From: Elusimicrobia bacterium RIFCSPLOWO2_12_FULL_59_9
Lineage (GTDB): Bacteria > Elusimicrobiota > Elusimicrobia > O2-12-FULL-59-9
Reading direction: 5' to 3'
DNA: 16,634 nucleotides
NCBI GenBank assembly: GCA_001800185.1
Contig: MGUX01000026.1
Coordinates: forward strand, 1-16,634
A program made the position numbers and the translations under genes. Below, in pieces: positions 1 to 6,909 of this stretch. The notes beneath the pieces are model-generated. The model did no database searches, was not told where the DNA came from, and was given only the letters and a program-made list of their open reading frames with translations. Within the stretch, counting starts at the first letter, position 1, and every line of letters starts with the position of its first letter.

Positions 1-423
1 CCCAAAGTGCTTTTTGCGACGCACTATTTCGAGCTGGTGCAGCTCAGCCAATCCCATCCCCGGATACAAAATTTCAACGTCGAAGTCCGCGAATGGAAAA
101 ATCCGCAAGGCCACACGGAAATCGTTTTTCTTCACAAGATTTCTCCGGGATCGGCCGACCGCTCCTATGGGATTCACGTGGCCAAGCTGGCCGGCCTTCC
201 GGCGGAGTGCATCGCCCGGGCCAAAGAAATCCTCCGCCATTTGGAGCAGGGCTCCACCATCGCCGCCAGCGACGCCGGCGGCGGCGAAGAGGCGGAGCTT
301 ACCTTGCCCATGTTTTCGGAAAGCTCGGTTCTTCAAGAACTCAAGAATCTCCAGCCGGAAAGCCTGACCCCCCTGCAAGCTCTGCAAAAAATAACCGAGT
401 GGAAAAAGGAGATTTTAAGTTGA
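1..423 (+). CDS. mutS: DNA mismatch repair protein MutS, C-terminal fragment (5' end outside window)
   Basis: This is the last 140 residues of MutS, the ATPase that recognises mismatches and recruits MutL. The reading frame is open from the first base, so the gene is cut by the window edge. The fragment starts inside the ATPase domain: the ATHYFEL segment is the conserved stretch after Walker B, and SYGIHVAKLAGLP is the conserved helix-turn-helix dimerisation region, followed by the usual variable tail. The Walker A and B motifs would lie upstream and cannot be seen. The TGA stop overlaps the TTG start of mutL by two bases, so the two are very probably co-transcribed and translationally coupled. 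Identification is secure from the conserved motifs and the mutL neighbour. Confidence 0.96.
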   Translation, partial: PKVLFATHYFELVQLSQSHPRIQNFNVEVREWKNPQGHTEIVFLHKISPGSADRSYGIHVAKLAGLPAECIARAKEILRHLEQGSTIAASDAGGGEEAELTLPMFSESSVLQELKNLQPESLTPLQALQKITEWKKEILS

Positions 424-2201
424 CTCAGAAAATTCAGGTTTTGAGCGAAGACACGGTCAGCAAGATCGCCGCCGGCGAGGTGATCGAGCGCCCCGCCTCG
501 GTCTTGAAGGAATTGCTGGAGAATGCAATCGACGCCGGAGCGTCCAAAATCCGGATCGACGTGGAGAACGCCGGCCGGGGACTGATCCGGGTGAGCGACG
601 ACGGAGAGGGAATCCCCGCGGAGCAATGCGCCTTGGCTTTCGAGCGCCACGCGACCAGCAAAATCCGCAAACTCGAGGATTTAGACACCCTGGAAACGAT
701 GGGGTTTCGCGGCGAAGCCCTGGCCTCCATCGCGGCCATCAGCGAAGTCACCCTGACCAGCGCGGTCCGCGGCGCCGCGACGGGCGCCCACGTCGAGGTT
801 CACGGCGGCAAGCTGGTCAGCCGGCGCGAGGCGCCTCCGGTCGCGGGGACGACCGTTTCGGTCCGGTCGCTCTTCTACAACACCCCGGCTCGCGCGAAGT
901 TTCTCAAATCCGACGCCGTCGAAAAAAGCCACCTGACGCAGCGGGTCGAGGAGGTGGCTCTGGCGCACCCCGGCATCAGCGTGGTCTACCGCGTGGGCGG
1001 CGCCGAAATCATCGCCACGGAGGGGAAACCGGAATCGGGCGCGGCGGACTCCTTGGCGGAGCGCATCCGCGGCGTGCTGGGAAAAGGCATCCGGAAGGTG
1101 CAGCCCTTGTTGAGCGAGCATTCGGGCTGGAAGATCTACGGCATGGTTTCCGGCGCCGACGGCTTGGTCGCGTCCCGCAACGTGCAATATTGGTTTATCA
1201 ACCGCCGCCCTTTCGCCAGCCGCACGGCGCAGCAGGCGCTTTACCGGGCATACGCGCCTTACCGCAGCGCCAACCAGCATCCCGCTTGCGTGGTTTTTAT
1301 CGAAATGCCTCCGCTGCTTTACGACGTCAACTCTCACCCGACGAAAAGGGAGATCCGCTTCCGCCACGAAAACGACGTTTACGATATGATCTACCGCGCC
1401 GTTTCCAAGCTTCTGGTGGACAGCAAGCCCGCGGTGCCTATCGTCAAGTCCGAACCGGAACCGCCCGCGCCGGAGCCTCGGCCTGCGCCGGCGGACCTTC
1501 AGACCGCGCGCGAAACCCCCTCCGGCTACCCATCCGCCGGCGCGCCCTGGACGAGCGCACCGCAAATATCAAAATTTCCGTCGCCGGCCCTCGCTTCCGC
1601 CTCGCCCATGGATTCTCCCACTCTGCGATTTTTGGGGCAGATTGAAAAAACATACCTGGTTTTCGAGCAGACGGGCGGGCTGGTCATTTTGGATCAGCAC
1701 GCCGCCGCCGAGCGGGTATTTTACGAGCGCTACCTCAAGGAATTGAGGTCCAACACGCTGCAAATCCAAAATTTGATGCTCCCCGTGCAAATCGAGCTTC
1801 CCCCCTCAAAAATGCAAAAGGTCATGGAGCACGCCGCCTGGCTCTCTCAAATGGGTTTTGAAATCCAGCCCATGGGAAAATCAACGCTCCTGATAAAAAG
1901 CATGCCGTCGATATTCGACTTAAACGCGAAGGATTGCGACAACTTGATTCATCTGGTCTTGGACTGCCTGGGAGACCCCACTGAAGCGGCCCTGGAAGCG
2001 GCCAAAGAAAAAATAGCGGGCCTGGCCTGCCGGGCGGCGGTCAAGGCTCACCAAAGCCTCGCTCCGATGGAAGCCATCCAGCTTTACAAGGACATTCACC
2101 TCTGCCGCGACGGCACGTGCTGCCCGCACGGGCGGCCCACCGCCATCCGGCTCAACCGCAACGAGTTGGCCCGCCGTTTTCAAAGGCCGGGGGCGCCGTG
2201 A
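420..2201 (+). CDS. mutL: DNA mismatch repair protein MutL, endonuclease type
   Basis: MutL (593 residues) couples mismatch recognition by MutS to strand removal. The start is TTG at 420, overlapping the mutS stop as TTGA, with AAGGAG at 406-411 giving an 8-nt spacing; a longer in-frame extension upstream is only mutS read in another frame. The N-terminal GHKL ATPase shows the catalytic Glu31 and metal-binding Asn35 of the ELLENAIDAGA motif, then DDGEGI, HATSK and GFRGEALASI. A Pro/Ala-rich linker spans roughly residues 340-395. The C-terminal domain carries the full nicking-endonuclease signature DQHA(X)2E(X)4E at 425-436, plus ACR at 536-538 and CPHGRP at 568-573. By family knowledge this means MutL itself nicks DNA and no MutH is needed. 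The stop overlaps the next start (GTGA). Confidence 0.97.
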   Translation: MTQKIQVLSEDTVSKIAAGEVIERPASVLKELLENAIDAGASKIRIDVENAGRGLIRVSDDGEGIPAEQCALAFERHATSKIRKLEDLDTLETMGFRGEALASIAAISEVTLTSAVRGAATGAHVEVHGGKLVSRREAPPVAGTTVSVRSLFYNTPARAKFLKSDAVEKSHLTQRVEEVALAHPGISVVYRVGGAEIIATEGKPESGAADSLAERIRGVLGKGIRKVQPLLSEHSGWKIYGMVSGADGLVASRNVQYWFINRRPFASRTAQQALYRAYAPYRSANQHPACVVFIEMPPLLYDVNSHPTKREIRFRHENDVYDMIYRAVSKLLVDSKPAVPIVKSEPEPPAPEPRPAPADLQTARETPSGYPSAGAPWTSAPQISKFPSPALASASPMDSPTLRFLGQIEKTYLVFEQTGGLVILDQHAAAERVFYERYLKELRSNTLQIQNLMLPVQIELPPSKMQKVMEHAAWLSQMGFEIQPMGKSTLLIKSMPSIFDLNAKDCDNLIHLVLDCLGDPTEAALEAAKEKIAGLACRAAVKAHQSLAPMEAIQLYKDIHLCRDGTCCPHGRPTAIRLNRNELARRFQRPGAP

Positions 2202-2662
2202 TCTTCAATGCCTTGAAAAGAAGCACTAAATTCCGTCTTAAATCGATCGCGCTGGCCATGACGCTGATGGGGCTTGTGTGGACGGTGGAGCGGCCGATGC
2301 CCGGCGACCGCCAAAGCGCGTATATCCTGGGCAAAGTGGAAATATCCCGAAAACTTTTGCCGGAGGCGTCTCGCCCCAACACGGTTCTTTCCGTCATCGC
2401 CACCGACAAAGGCGGCGTGCCGGTGGCGATGAAACGCATCATCAACCCTTCCTTCCCGCTGCTATTTGATCTGGGGCCCGACGATCGCCTGCTTCCGGTC
2501 AATTATCGCGAGGAGCCGCTGCGCATCAGCGCTCAAATCATTACCTCGGACGCTCCGGACGCGGAGCATCCTTCCGGCGGACCGCTCCGTTCCGGCCCCA
2601 AAGCGGTCTATGCTCACCCCGTGCGAGCCGGCGGCCCCCGCATTCAACTCCACCTAAAATAA
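2198..2662 (+). CDS. Membrane-anchored protein resembling the C-terminal domain of cytochrome c biogenesis factor CcmI
   Basis: A 154-residue protein. The GTG start at 2198 overlaps the mutL TGA as GTGA, with AAAGG about 15 bases upstream; a longer in-frame ATG version would run far into mutL and is unlikely. Residues 11-30 form a basic-then-hydrophobic segment that fits a signal anchor. Residues 44-118 contain the pattern GKVEIS..L...., TVLSVIATDKGGVPVAMKRI, FPLLFDLGPDD and LRISAQIITSD. This resembles the periplasmic domain found at the C-terminus of CcmI/NrfG-type proteins, where it helps present apocytochrome c. The TPR part of CcmI is absent and no other ccm gene is visible, so a role in cytochrome maturation is uncertain. 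It is the last gene of the mutS-mutL unit and its function may be unrelated to repair. Confidence 0.7.
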   Translation: MIFNALKRSTKFRLKSIALAMTLMGLVWTVERPMPGDRQSAYILGKVEISRKLLPEASRPNTVLSVIATDKGGVPVAMKRIINPSFPLLFDLGPDDRLLPVNYREEPLRISAQIITSDAPDAEHPSGGPLRSGPKAVYAHPVRAGGPRIQLHLK

Positions 2663-2666
2663 CCAT

Positions 2667-2697
2667 CTATCCCAGCAAAGTCCTACAACTGGGATAG
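2667..2697 (+). terminator. Perfect 9-bp hairpin after the mutS-mutL unit
   Basis: CTATCCCAG at 2667-2675 pairs perfectly with CTGGGATAG at 2689-2697 around a 13-nt loop, starting four bases after the TAA of the last gene. No T-run follows (the next bases are CAACCAAAG), so it is not a standard intrinsic terminator. It could still protect the 3' end or act with Rho. The hairpin is seen directly; its role is inferred from position. Confidence 0.5.
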
Positions 2698-2723
2698 CAA
2701 CCAAAGATTTCTCCAATTATCAA

Positions 2724-2862
2724 GGGGGGTGACGTCGGGATTTGCCCATCGGCCCCCGTAGCGGAAGGGAGGCTCCGCCGACTTCTCGTCGGTGGAGGGG
2801 AACCACGGGAGGGTTCCCAACGGGGCTCGGGGGCCGAGGGCAAACCCGGCGGCAAGCCCCCC
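2724..2862 (+). repeat. Palindromic dispersed element, copy 1
   Basis: This element of about 140 bp lies between convergent genes. Outer arms TTTGCCCATCGGCCCCCG (2741-2758) and CGGGGGCCGAGGGCAAA (2828-2844) are inverted repeats, and weaker inverted similarity continues outward to G6 at 2724-2729 and C6 at 2857-2862. Inside sit two hairpins: CTCCGCCGAC/GTCGGTGGAG (2773-2782 / 2788-2797, 5-nt loop, one G-T pair) and GGGAACC/GGTTCCC (2798-2804 / 2812-2818, 7-nt loop). The core matches 12707-12810 in reverse complement without gaps. It has the shape of a REP/BIME- or MITE-like element without coding capacity. The reading frames across it are low-complexity and are not called as genes. Confidence 0.85.
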
Positions 2863-2895
2863 GAATAAAGGAATTTGGGCTGCTTGCCCCAGTTC

Positions 2896-4317
2896 CTAAG
2901 TCACCCGCATGTCCGCCAAACGGACCGTGGGGGAACCGACGCCGCCGTAGAAGGCCAAATCCGCCGACACGGCGTCCATATGCGAGAGAAGATCCAGGAT
3001 GTTTCCCGCAAGGATGGCTCCACTCACGGCGTGGGTGAGGCGGCCGCCTTCAATGGCCGCGCCGGAAATTCCCACGGAAAACTCTCCGGTATTAGGATCG
3101 GCCATATGCATGCCCAACACCTCGACGACCAAAATTCCTCTTTGCACGCCGCCGATCAACTCTTCGCGGGTCATGTCGCCGCCGGCAAGATAGAAATTGG
3201 ACACGTCCGGCACGGGGGCCGCTTGAAAGGAATCTCTCACGGCGGAGCCGGCGTCCGGCGCAACGGCCCCTCGCGCCGCGCCGGACGCCTCCGCCTTGCC
3301 GGCGCAATAGCTGTCGAACAATAAATCCGTCAAGTCGCCGTTTTTGATCAAGCCGCGGCGCCGCGTCGGCACGCCCTCATCATCGAACAGGCAGCTGCCG
3401 ACGCCCCCGGGAAGATGCGGGTCGTCGATGAAATTCGCCTGAGGGGAGCCCACTTTCTTTCCCTCCAGGCCGCATAAAAAGGACTGCCCTCGCTGGACGC
3501 GATCGGCGCGCAAGGCGCCGGCCAAAAACTCCCAAAATTCCGCTGCCACCCAAGGGTCGAGCACCACCGTGGAGCGCCCCGGAGCGAAGGAACGCCCTCC
3601 CAAACGGGCGGAAGCCGTCCAAACCGCTTCCTGAACGGTCCGTTTCCAGTCCAAATCCTTCCTGAAGCAGCGCCTCTGGGAGGAGGAGCCCACCTGGACC
3701 TCGCCGCCGTCTTCCGCGAGGAGCTCTAAATGCAGGCTGCATTCCGTGCGGTTTTTGCCCACGCACAGACCCAATGTGTTGGCCACCGCCGCTTCCGATG
3801 AACCTTCGGCGTATTCCAACAAGACCACTTGCTTTATTCGGGAGTCGATCTTGCGGGCGAGAGCCTCAACTTCCCGAATGAATTCCGGGTCCCAAAACCT
3901 CGGGCCCGATTCGGCCGGTTCGGCGTCCCGGAAGCCGTCGAGCAGACACGGATCCTCCAAAGCTCCCGCGAGCTTCAAGGAGGCCTCCGGCATGGCCTCC
4001 TGCGGCCGCGGCAGCATCCTGTGGGAGTCTTGGGGAGACCAGGTCAAAAGCGACTCAAGAGTGCCCCGCAGTTTCCGCAGCGCCTTAAAATCCACGGTCG
4101 CGCTGCTCGCTCCGAAAGCGAGGCGGCCGTCGCGCACCAGACGCAGGGCGCAGCCCTCGAGCGGGCTCTCTTCCACGCGCGTCAACTCCCCTTCTCTGAA
4201 CTCCCATGTGCGCAGCGCGCGGCGGCGCAAATAGACCTCCGCGGGCGAAAGGGCTTGCGCGCCGTCCAGAGCGCAGGCAAGTATTTCCAACGATCGCTTT
4301 TTGAGGGATTCGGTCAT
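2896..4317 (-). CDS. TldE/PmbA-family metalloprotease subunit
   Basis: A 473-residue protein of the TldD/TldE (PmbA) family, close to the usual family length of about 450. TldD and TldE form a heterodimeric cytosolic metalloprotease that trims peptides, for example in maturation of some modified peptides and in antitoxin turnover. The C-terminal signature DPNTGEFSVGISG lies at residues 407-419, followed by the typical GNILDLL and GSPTVR segments. No HExxxH zinc motif is visible, which places it on the TldE/PmbA side rather than TldD. A TldD partner is not in the window. It is the last gene of the long minus-strand operon, starting 25 bases after the small membrane protein gene; the ribosome site is weak. 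The family call is firm, the exact orthology less so. Confidence 0.88.
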   Translation of the reverse strand: MTESLKKRSLEILACALDGAQALSPAEVYLRRRALRTWEFREGELTRVEESPLEGCALRLVRDGRLAFGASSATVDFKALRKLRGTLESLLTWSPQDSHRMLPRPQEAMPEASLKLAGALEDPCLLDGFRDAEPAESGPRFWDPEFIREVEALARKIDSRIKQVVLLEYAEGSSEAAVANTLGLCVGKNRTECSLHLELLAEDGGEVQVGSSSQRRCFRKDLDWKRTVQEAVWTASARLGGRSFAPGRSTVVLDPWVAAEFWEFLAGALRADRVQRGQSFLCGLEGKKVGSPQANFIDDPHLPGGVGSCLFDDEGVPTRRRGLIKNGDLTDLLFDSYCAGKAEASGAARGAVAPDAGSAVRDSFQAAPVPDVSNFYLAGGDMTREELIGGVQRGILVVEVLGMHMADPNTGEFSVGISGAAIEGGRLTHAVSGAILAGNILDLLSHMDAVSADLAFYGGVGSPTVRLADMRVT

Positions 4318-4342
4318 AGTCTTACCCGGCCGATAGGGGTAA

Positions 4343-4570
4343 TCAACGGCTCATCGCGGAAACGCCCATGTAAATGCAAATGAGGCCGATCAAAATCAGG
4401 AAGAGTCCCCACTTCTTTCTTTCCAGCGCCAAATACGAGTCGTTGAGAAGGTAATCTCGAATAAAGAGATTGACGCGCTCGACCAAGTCGGGGCGGTAGC
4501 AATAGCCCAGGCCCAGCAGCAAAAAAATAAAGCCGAAGAACAGTTTCAGCCAAGCCAAGGAGCCGGACAT
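4343..4570 (-). CDS. Small two-helix membrane protein, unknown function
   Basis: A 75-residue protein with hydrophobic segments at about residues 8-24 and 54-71, separated by a charged, Tyr-rich stretch (YRPDLVERVNLF onward). It would lie in the inner membrane as a hairpin. The ATG at 4570 sits four bases after the pth stop, so it is probably co-translated with pth. No catalytic motif is visible and I do not recognise the family. The regular hydrophobic pattern and tight packing between pth and the tldE-like gene argue that it is a real gene. Confidence 0.75.
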   Translation of the reverse strand: MSGSLAWLKLFFGFIFLLLGLGYCYRPDLVERVNLFIRDYLLNDSYLALERKKWGLFLILIGLICIYMGVSAMSR

Positions 4571-4574
4571 GGCC

Positions 4575-5156
4575 TCAGCGTCCCTCCAAGGAAAGTCCGT
4601 TATAGACGCTCATCGCTCCATCAATTCCACGCTCCAAAATCGCGTCCAAGCCTTCACACACCCGCTCGACCACGCTCCGGACGAGCGGAAGGTCCTTTTT
4701 CGCGAATTTTTGCAGCACAAAGTCGGCCGGATCTTCGCCGCCTGGCACCGGCCCGGTCCCGAGCCTGACGCGCGGGATATCCGGAGTCCGCAAATGCTCC
4801 AAAATGGAGGTCATCCCAAGCTGGCCCCCGGCCGATCCCCGGGGACGGATCCGGATTTGGCCCAAGGGCAGGGAAAAATCATCATAGACGATCAGCGCCG
4901 CTTCGGGAGAAATGTTTTTCGCCGCCATGAAGGCGCGGACCATTTCTCCCGAACGATTCATGAAAGTCTCCGGCTTGGCCAAATAAAGCTTATCGGAGCG
5001 CAGGGATTGCGCCACCTCGCCCATATGGCGCCATACCCGCCAGTCAAGCTTGTCGCGGAGGGCATACGCATCGAGAACCTGGAACCCGAAATTGTGCCGG
5101 GTTTGCCGGTAGCGAACCCCCGGATTGCCCAGGCCCACGATGAGGTGGATGGCCAT
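4575..5156 (-). CDS. pth: Peptidyl-tRNA hydrolase
   Basis: A 193-residue cytosolic esterase that releases tRNA from peptidyl-tRNA dropped off ribosomes. The family motifs are in order: GLGNPG with Asn11, the catalytic His21 in TRHNFGF, KPETFMNRSG with Asn67, and YDDFSLPLG with the Asp at 92/93 that activates His. The usual GGHNG motif reads GGQLG at residues 110-114, so the family His-Asn pair is replaced by Gln112-Leu113. This is noteworthy because that Asn (Asn114 in E. coli) contacts substrate. Length and the rplY-pth order are standard. The start lies ten bases after the rplY stop. The assignment is secure; the effect of the substitution is unknown. Confidence 0.95.
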   Translation of the reverse strand: MAIHLIVGLGNPGVRYRQTRHNFGFQVLDAYALRDKLDWRVWRHMGEVAQSLRSDKLYLAKPETFMNRSGEMVRAFMAAKNISPEAALIVYDDFSLPLGQIRIRPRGSAGGQLGMTSILEHLRTPDIPRVRLGTGPVPGGEDPADFVLQKFAKKDLPLVRSVVERVCEGLDAILERGIDGAMSVYNGLSLEGR

Positions 5157-5166
5157 TCACTCCCGC

Positions 5167-5892
5167 TCAGGCGGGTTTCCCGGCGGGCTTTCCGGCGGGT
5201 TTCGCGCCGGGTTTCGCGGCGGGCTTTCCACCTTCGGCCGGCGTTTCCGCGGCGCCTTCCTCCGGTTTTTTGCCTTTGGCGATCACTTCGGGCTCCGCGG
5301 CCGCTTCGGCGCCCGCGACCGGGGCCGCCGGCGTCTCTTCCACCTTCGGCGCGATGACGTTGACGACCACCTTTTCAAGGTCCTCCAAGACCTCGACGTC
5401 CGCGGGAAAGCGGATTGCCTTGACGCGGAGGCCGTCGCCGATTTCCAAAGCCGAGACATCAATTTCGAACTTGTCGGGAATGCTGATCGGCAAACAGCGA
5501 ATGGAAATCTCCCGCAATAAATGCTCCATAGTGCCGCCCTTTTGAATGCCGGCGGCAGTCCCAATGATGACCACGGGAACGCGGAATTCTATTTTTTCCT
5601 TCAGTGATATGCGCTGGAAATCCATATGCAGCGAGGCGTCCGTCACCACATGGTGCTGCGTGGTCTTCAAAATGACGGTCTCCGTCCCCTGGGCGTGCCT
5701 CAGCCGGAAAATCGCGTTGCCGCCTCCCGCCTGCAGTATCTGTTTGACCGCCTTTTCGAACACCCAAATATTGACGTTGGGCTTGTCGGCTCCGTAAACG
5801 ATCCCCGGGATACGCTTCACGCGCCTGGAGTTGTTTAAATCGCTGCGTTTCTGAGTCGTCCGAATTTCCGCGTCCAAGTCAAATTCAGCCAT
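5167..5892 (-). CDS. rplY: Ribosomal protein bL25, CTC/TL5 form
   Basis: A 241-residue general-stress-type L25, which binds 5S rRNA in the large ribosomal subunit. Residues 1-95 form the L25 domain (RTTQKRSDLNNSRRVKRIPG is the typical rRNA-binding start), and residues 96-183 form the TL5/CTC C-terminal beta domain. Residues 184-241 are a disordered tail rich in Ala, Pro, Glu and Lys, ending in short repeats of the PAGKPAGKPA type. At DNA level this gives a low-complexity run at 5167-5235. AGGAG lies 6-7 bases before the ATG. The gene starts 16 bases after the prs stop, matching the common prs-rplY-pth order. Confidence 0.95.
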   Translation of the reverse strand: MAEFDLDAEIRTTQKRSDLNNSRRVKRIPGIVYGADKPNVNIWVFEKAVKQILQAGGGNAIFRLRHAQGTETVILKTTQHHVVTDASLHMDFQRISLKEKIEFRVPVVIIGTAAGIQKGGTMEHLLREISIRCLPISIPDKFEIDVSALEIGDGLRVKAIRFPADVEVLEDLEKVVVNVIAPKVEETPAAPVAGAEAAAEPEVIAKGKKPEEGAAETPAEGGKPAAKPGAKPAGKPAGKPA

Positions 5893-5908
5893 AGTCGTCT
5901 CCTATCCC

Positions 5909-6907
5909 CTATGCAAACATCGCGCTGATCGATTGGCCCAAATGGTTCCTGCAAATCGCCTCCGCCAACAGCGGCGCGATGGACAGCACCGTTATCTTGG
6001 TGGATTTGGAGGAAATGGGAATGGTGTTGGTGAGTCCCAACACCTCCAGCGCCGATTTTTCGATGAGCTCAACGGAGTTGCCGGATAATACGCCGTGGGT
6101 GCAAAGGCCCAATACCCGCGTGGCCCCTTTTTGCTTGAGCGCATTCGCCACTTTGGTGAGCGTGCCGGCCGTGTCCACGATATCGTCCAAGATCACCGCC
6201 GTTTTTCCGGCGATCTCGCCGATCACCCGGTAAATGGTCGCGTGGTTGGGCCGGCCCCGCCGCTTGTCGATGATCACCAGGCTGGTATTGAGCCTCTTGG
6301 CGAAGACCCGGGTTCTTTCCACTCCGCCCACGTCCGGCGACACCATGACGAAATCCTTGAGCTTCATTTTTTTTAGGTGGTCGATAAAAACGGGCGCGGC
6401 AAAAAGATGGTCCACGGGGATGTCGAAAAAACCCTGTATCTGGCCGACATGAAGATCGATGGTGATGACGCGGTCCGCGCCGGCGGCGGTGATTAAATTG
6501 GCCATCAGCTTGGCCGAAATGGGAACGCGGGGCTCCGTTTTCCGGTCGGCGCGGGCGTAGCCGAAATAAGGGACGACGGCGGTGATTCTGCCCGCGCTGG
6601 CGCGGCGCAGGGCGTCGATCATGATGAGCAGCTCCATGGCGTTCTCATTGACCGGCCGGCTGGTGGGCTGGATGATGAAGCAATCGCTTCCGCGCACATT
6701 CTCCAGAATTTGCACGTTGACCTCGTCGTCGGCGAAGCGCGACACGCGGGCTTTCCCCAAGGGCTGCCTCAAATAACGGCAGATTTCCATCGCCAGCGCC
6801 TGGTTCGCGTTGCCGGAAAAAATCTTCAGCGTGTCGTGAGAAAGGAACTTCTCGGACTTTCTCAGGTGATTGGACCCCAGCACGGTCAACCCATGCATTT
6901 TCGCCAA
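5909..6907 (-). CDS. prs: Ribose-phosphate pyrophosphokinase (PRPP synthase)
   Basis: Transfers pyrophosphate from ATP to ribose 5-phosphate to give PRPP for nucleotide, His and Trp synthesis. Visible motifs include IFSGNANQ at the classical start, YARADRK, the DLHVGQIQGFFDIPVDHL segment with the ATP-contacting His153, the flexible catalytic loop IDKRRGRPNH (215-221 region), and the PRPP loop VILDDIVDTAGT at 238-249. The protein is 332 residues if translation begins at TTG 6907, with GGAGG five bases upstream; an ATG at 6898 would have a 14-base spacing. Either way it has about 23-26 residues before the usual family start. The TTG lies two bases after the glmU stop. Confidence 0.96.
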   Translation of the reverse strand: MAKMHGLTVLGSNHLRKSEKFLSHDTLKIFSGNANQALAMEICRYLRQPLGKARVSRFADDEVNVQILENVRGSDCFIIQPTSRPVNENAMELLIMIDALRRASAGRITAVVPYFGYARADRKTEPRVPISAKLMANLITAAGADRVITIDLHVGQIQGFFDIPVDHLFAAPVFIDHLKKMKLKDFVMVSPDVGGVERTRVFAKRLNTSLVIIDKRRGRPNHATIYRVIGEIAGKTAVILDDIVDTAGTLTKVANALKQKGATRVLGLCTHGVLSGNSVELIEKSALEVLGLTNTIPISSKSTKITVLSIAPLLAEAICRNHLGQSISAMFA

Positions 6908-6909
6908 GG

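Noticed and set aside
93..419. Upstream in-frame extension of mutL giving about 700 residues
   Set aside because: It is mutS read in another frame, with Arg/Gly-rich low-complexity product; the TTG at 420 has a good ribosome site and begins at the conserved MutL N-terminus.
626..1645. Long overlapping open frames on both strands inside mutL
   Set aside because: High GC content gives long shadow frames; the products are Arg/Gly/Ala-rich without family motifs, while mutL is unmistakable.
2742..3038. Open frames covering the palindromic element near 2,780
   Set aside because: They arise from the repeat; the matching peptide near 12,750 comes from the second copy of the repeat, not from shared protein coding.
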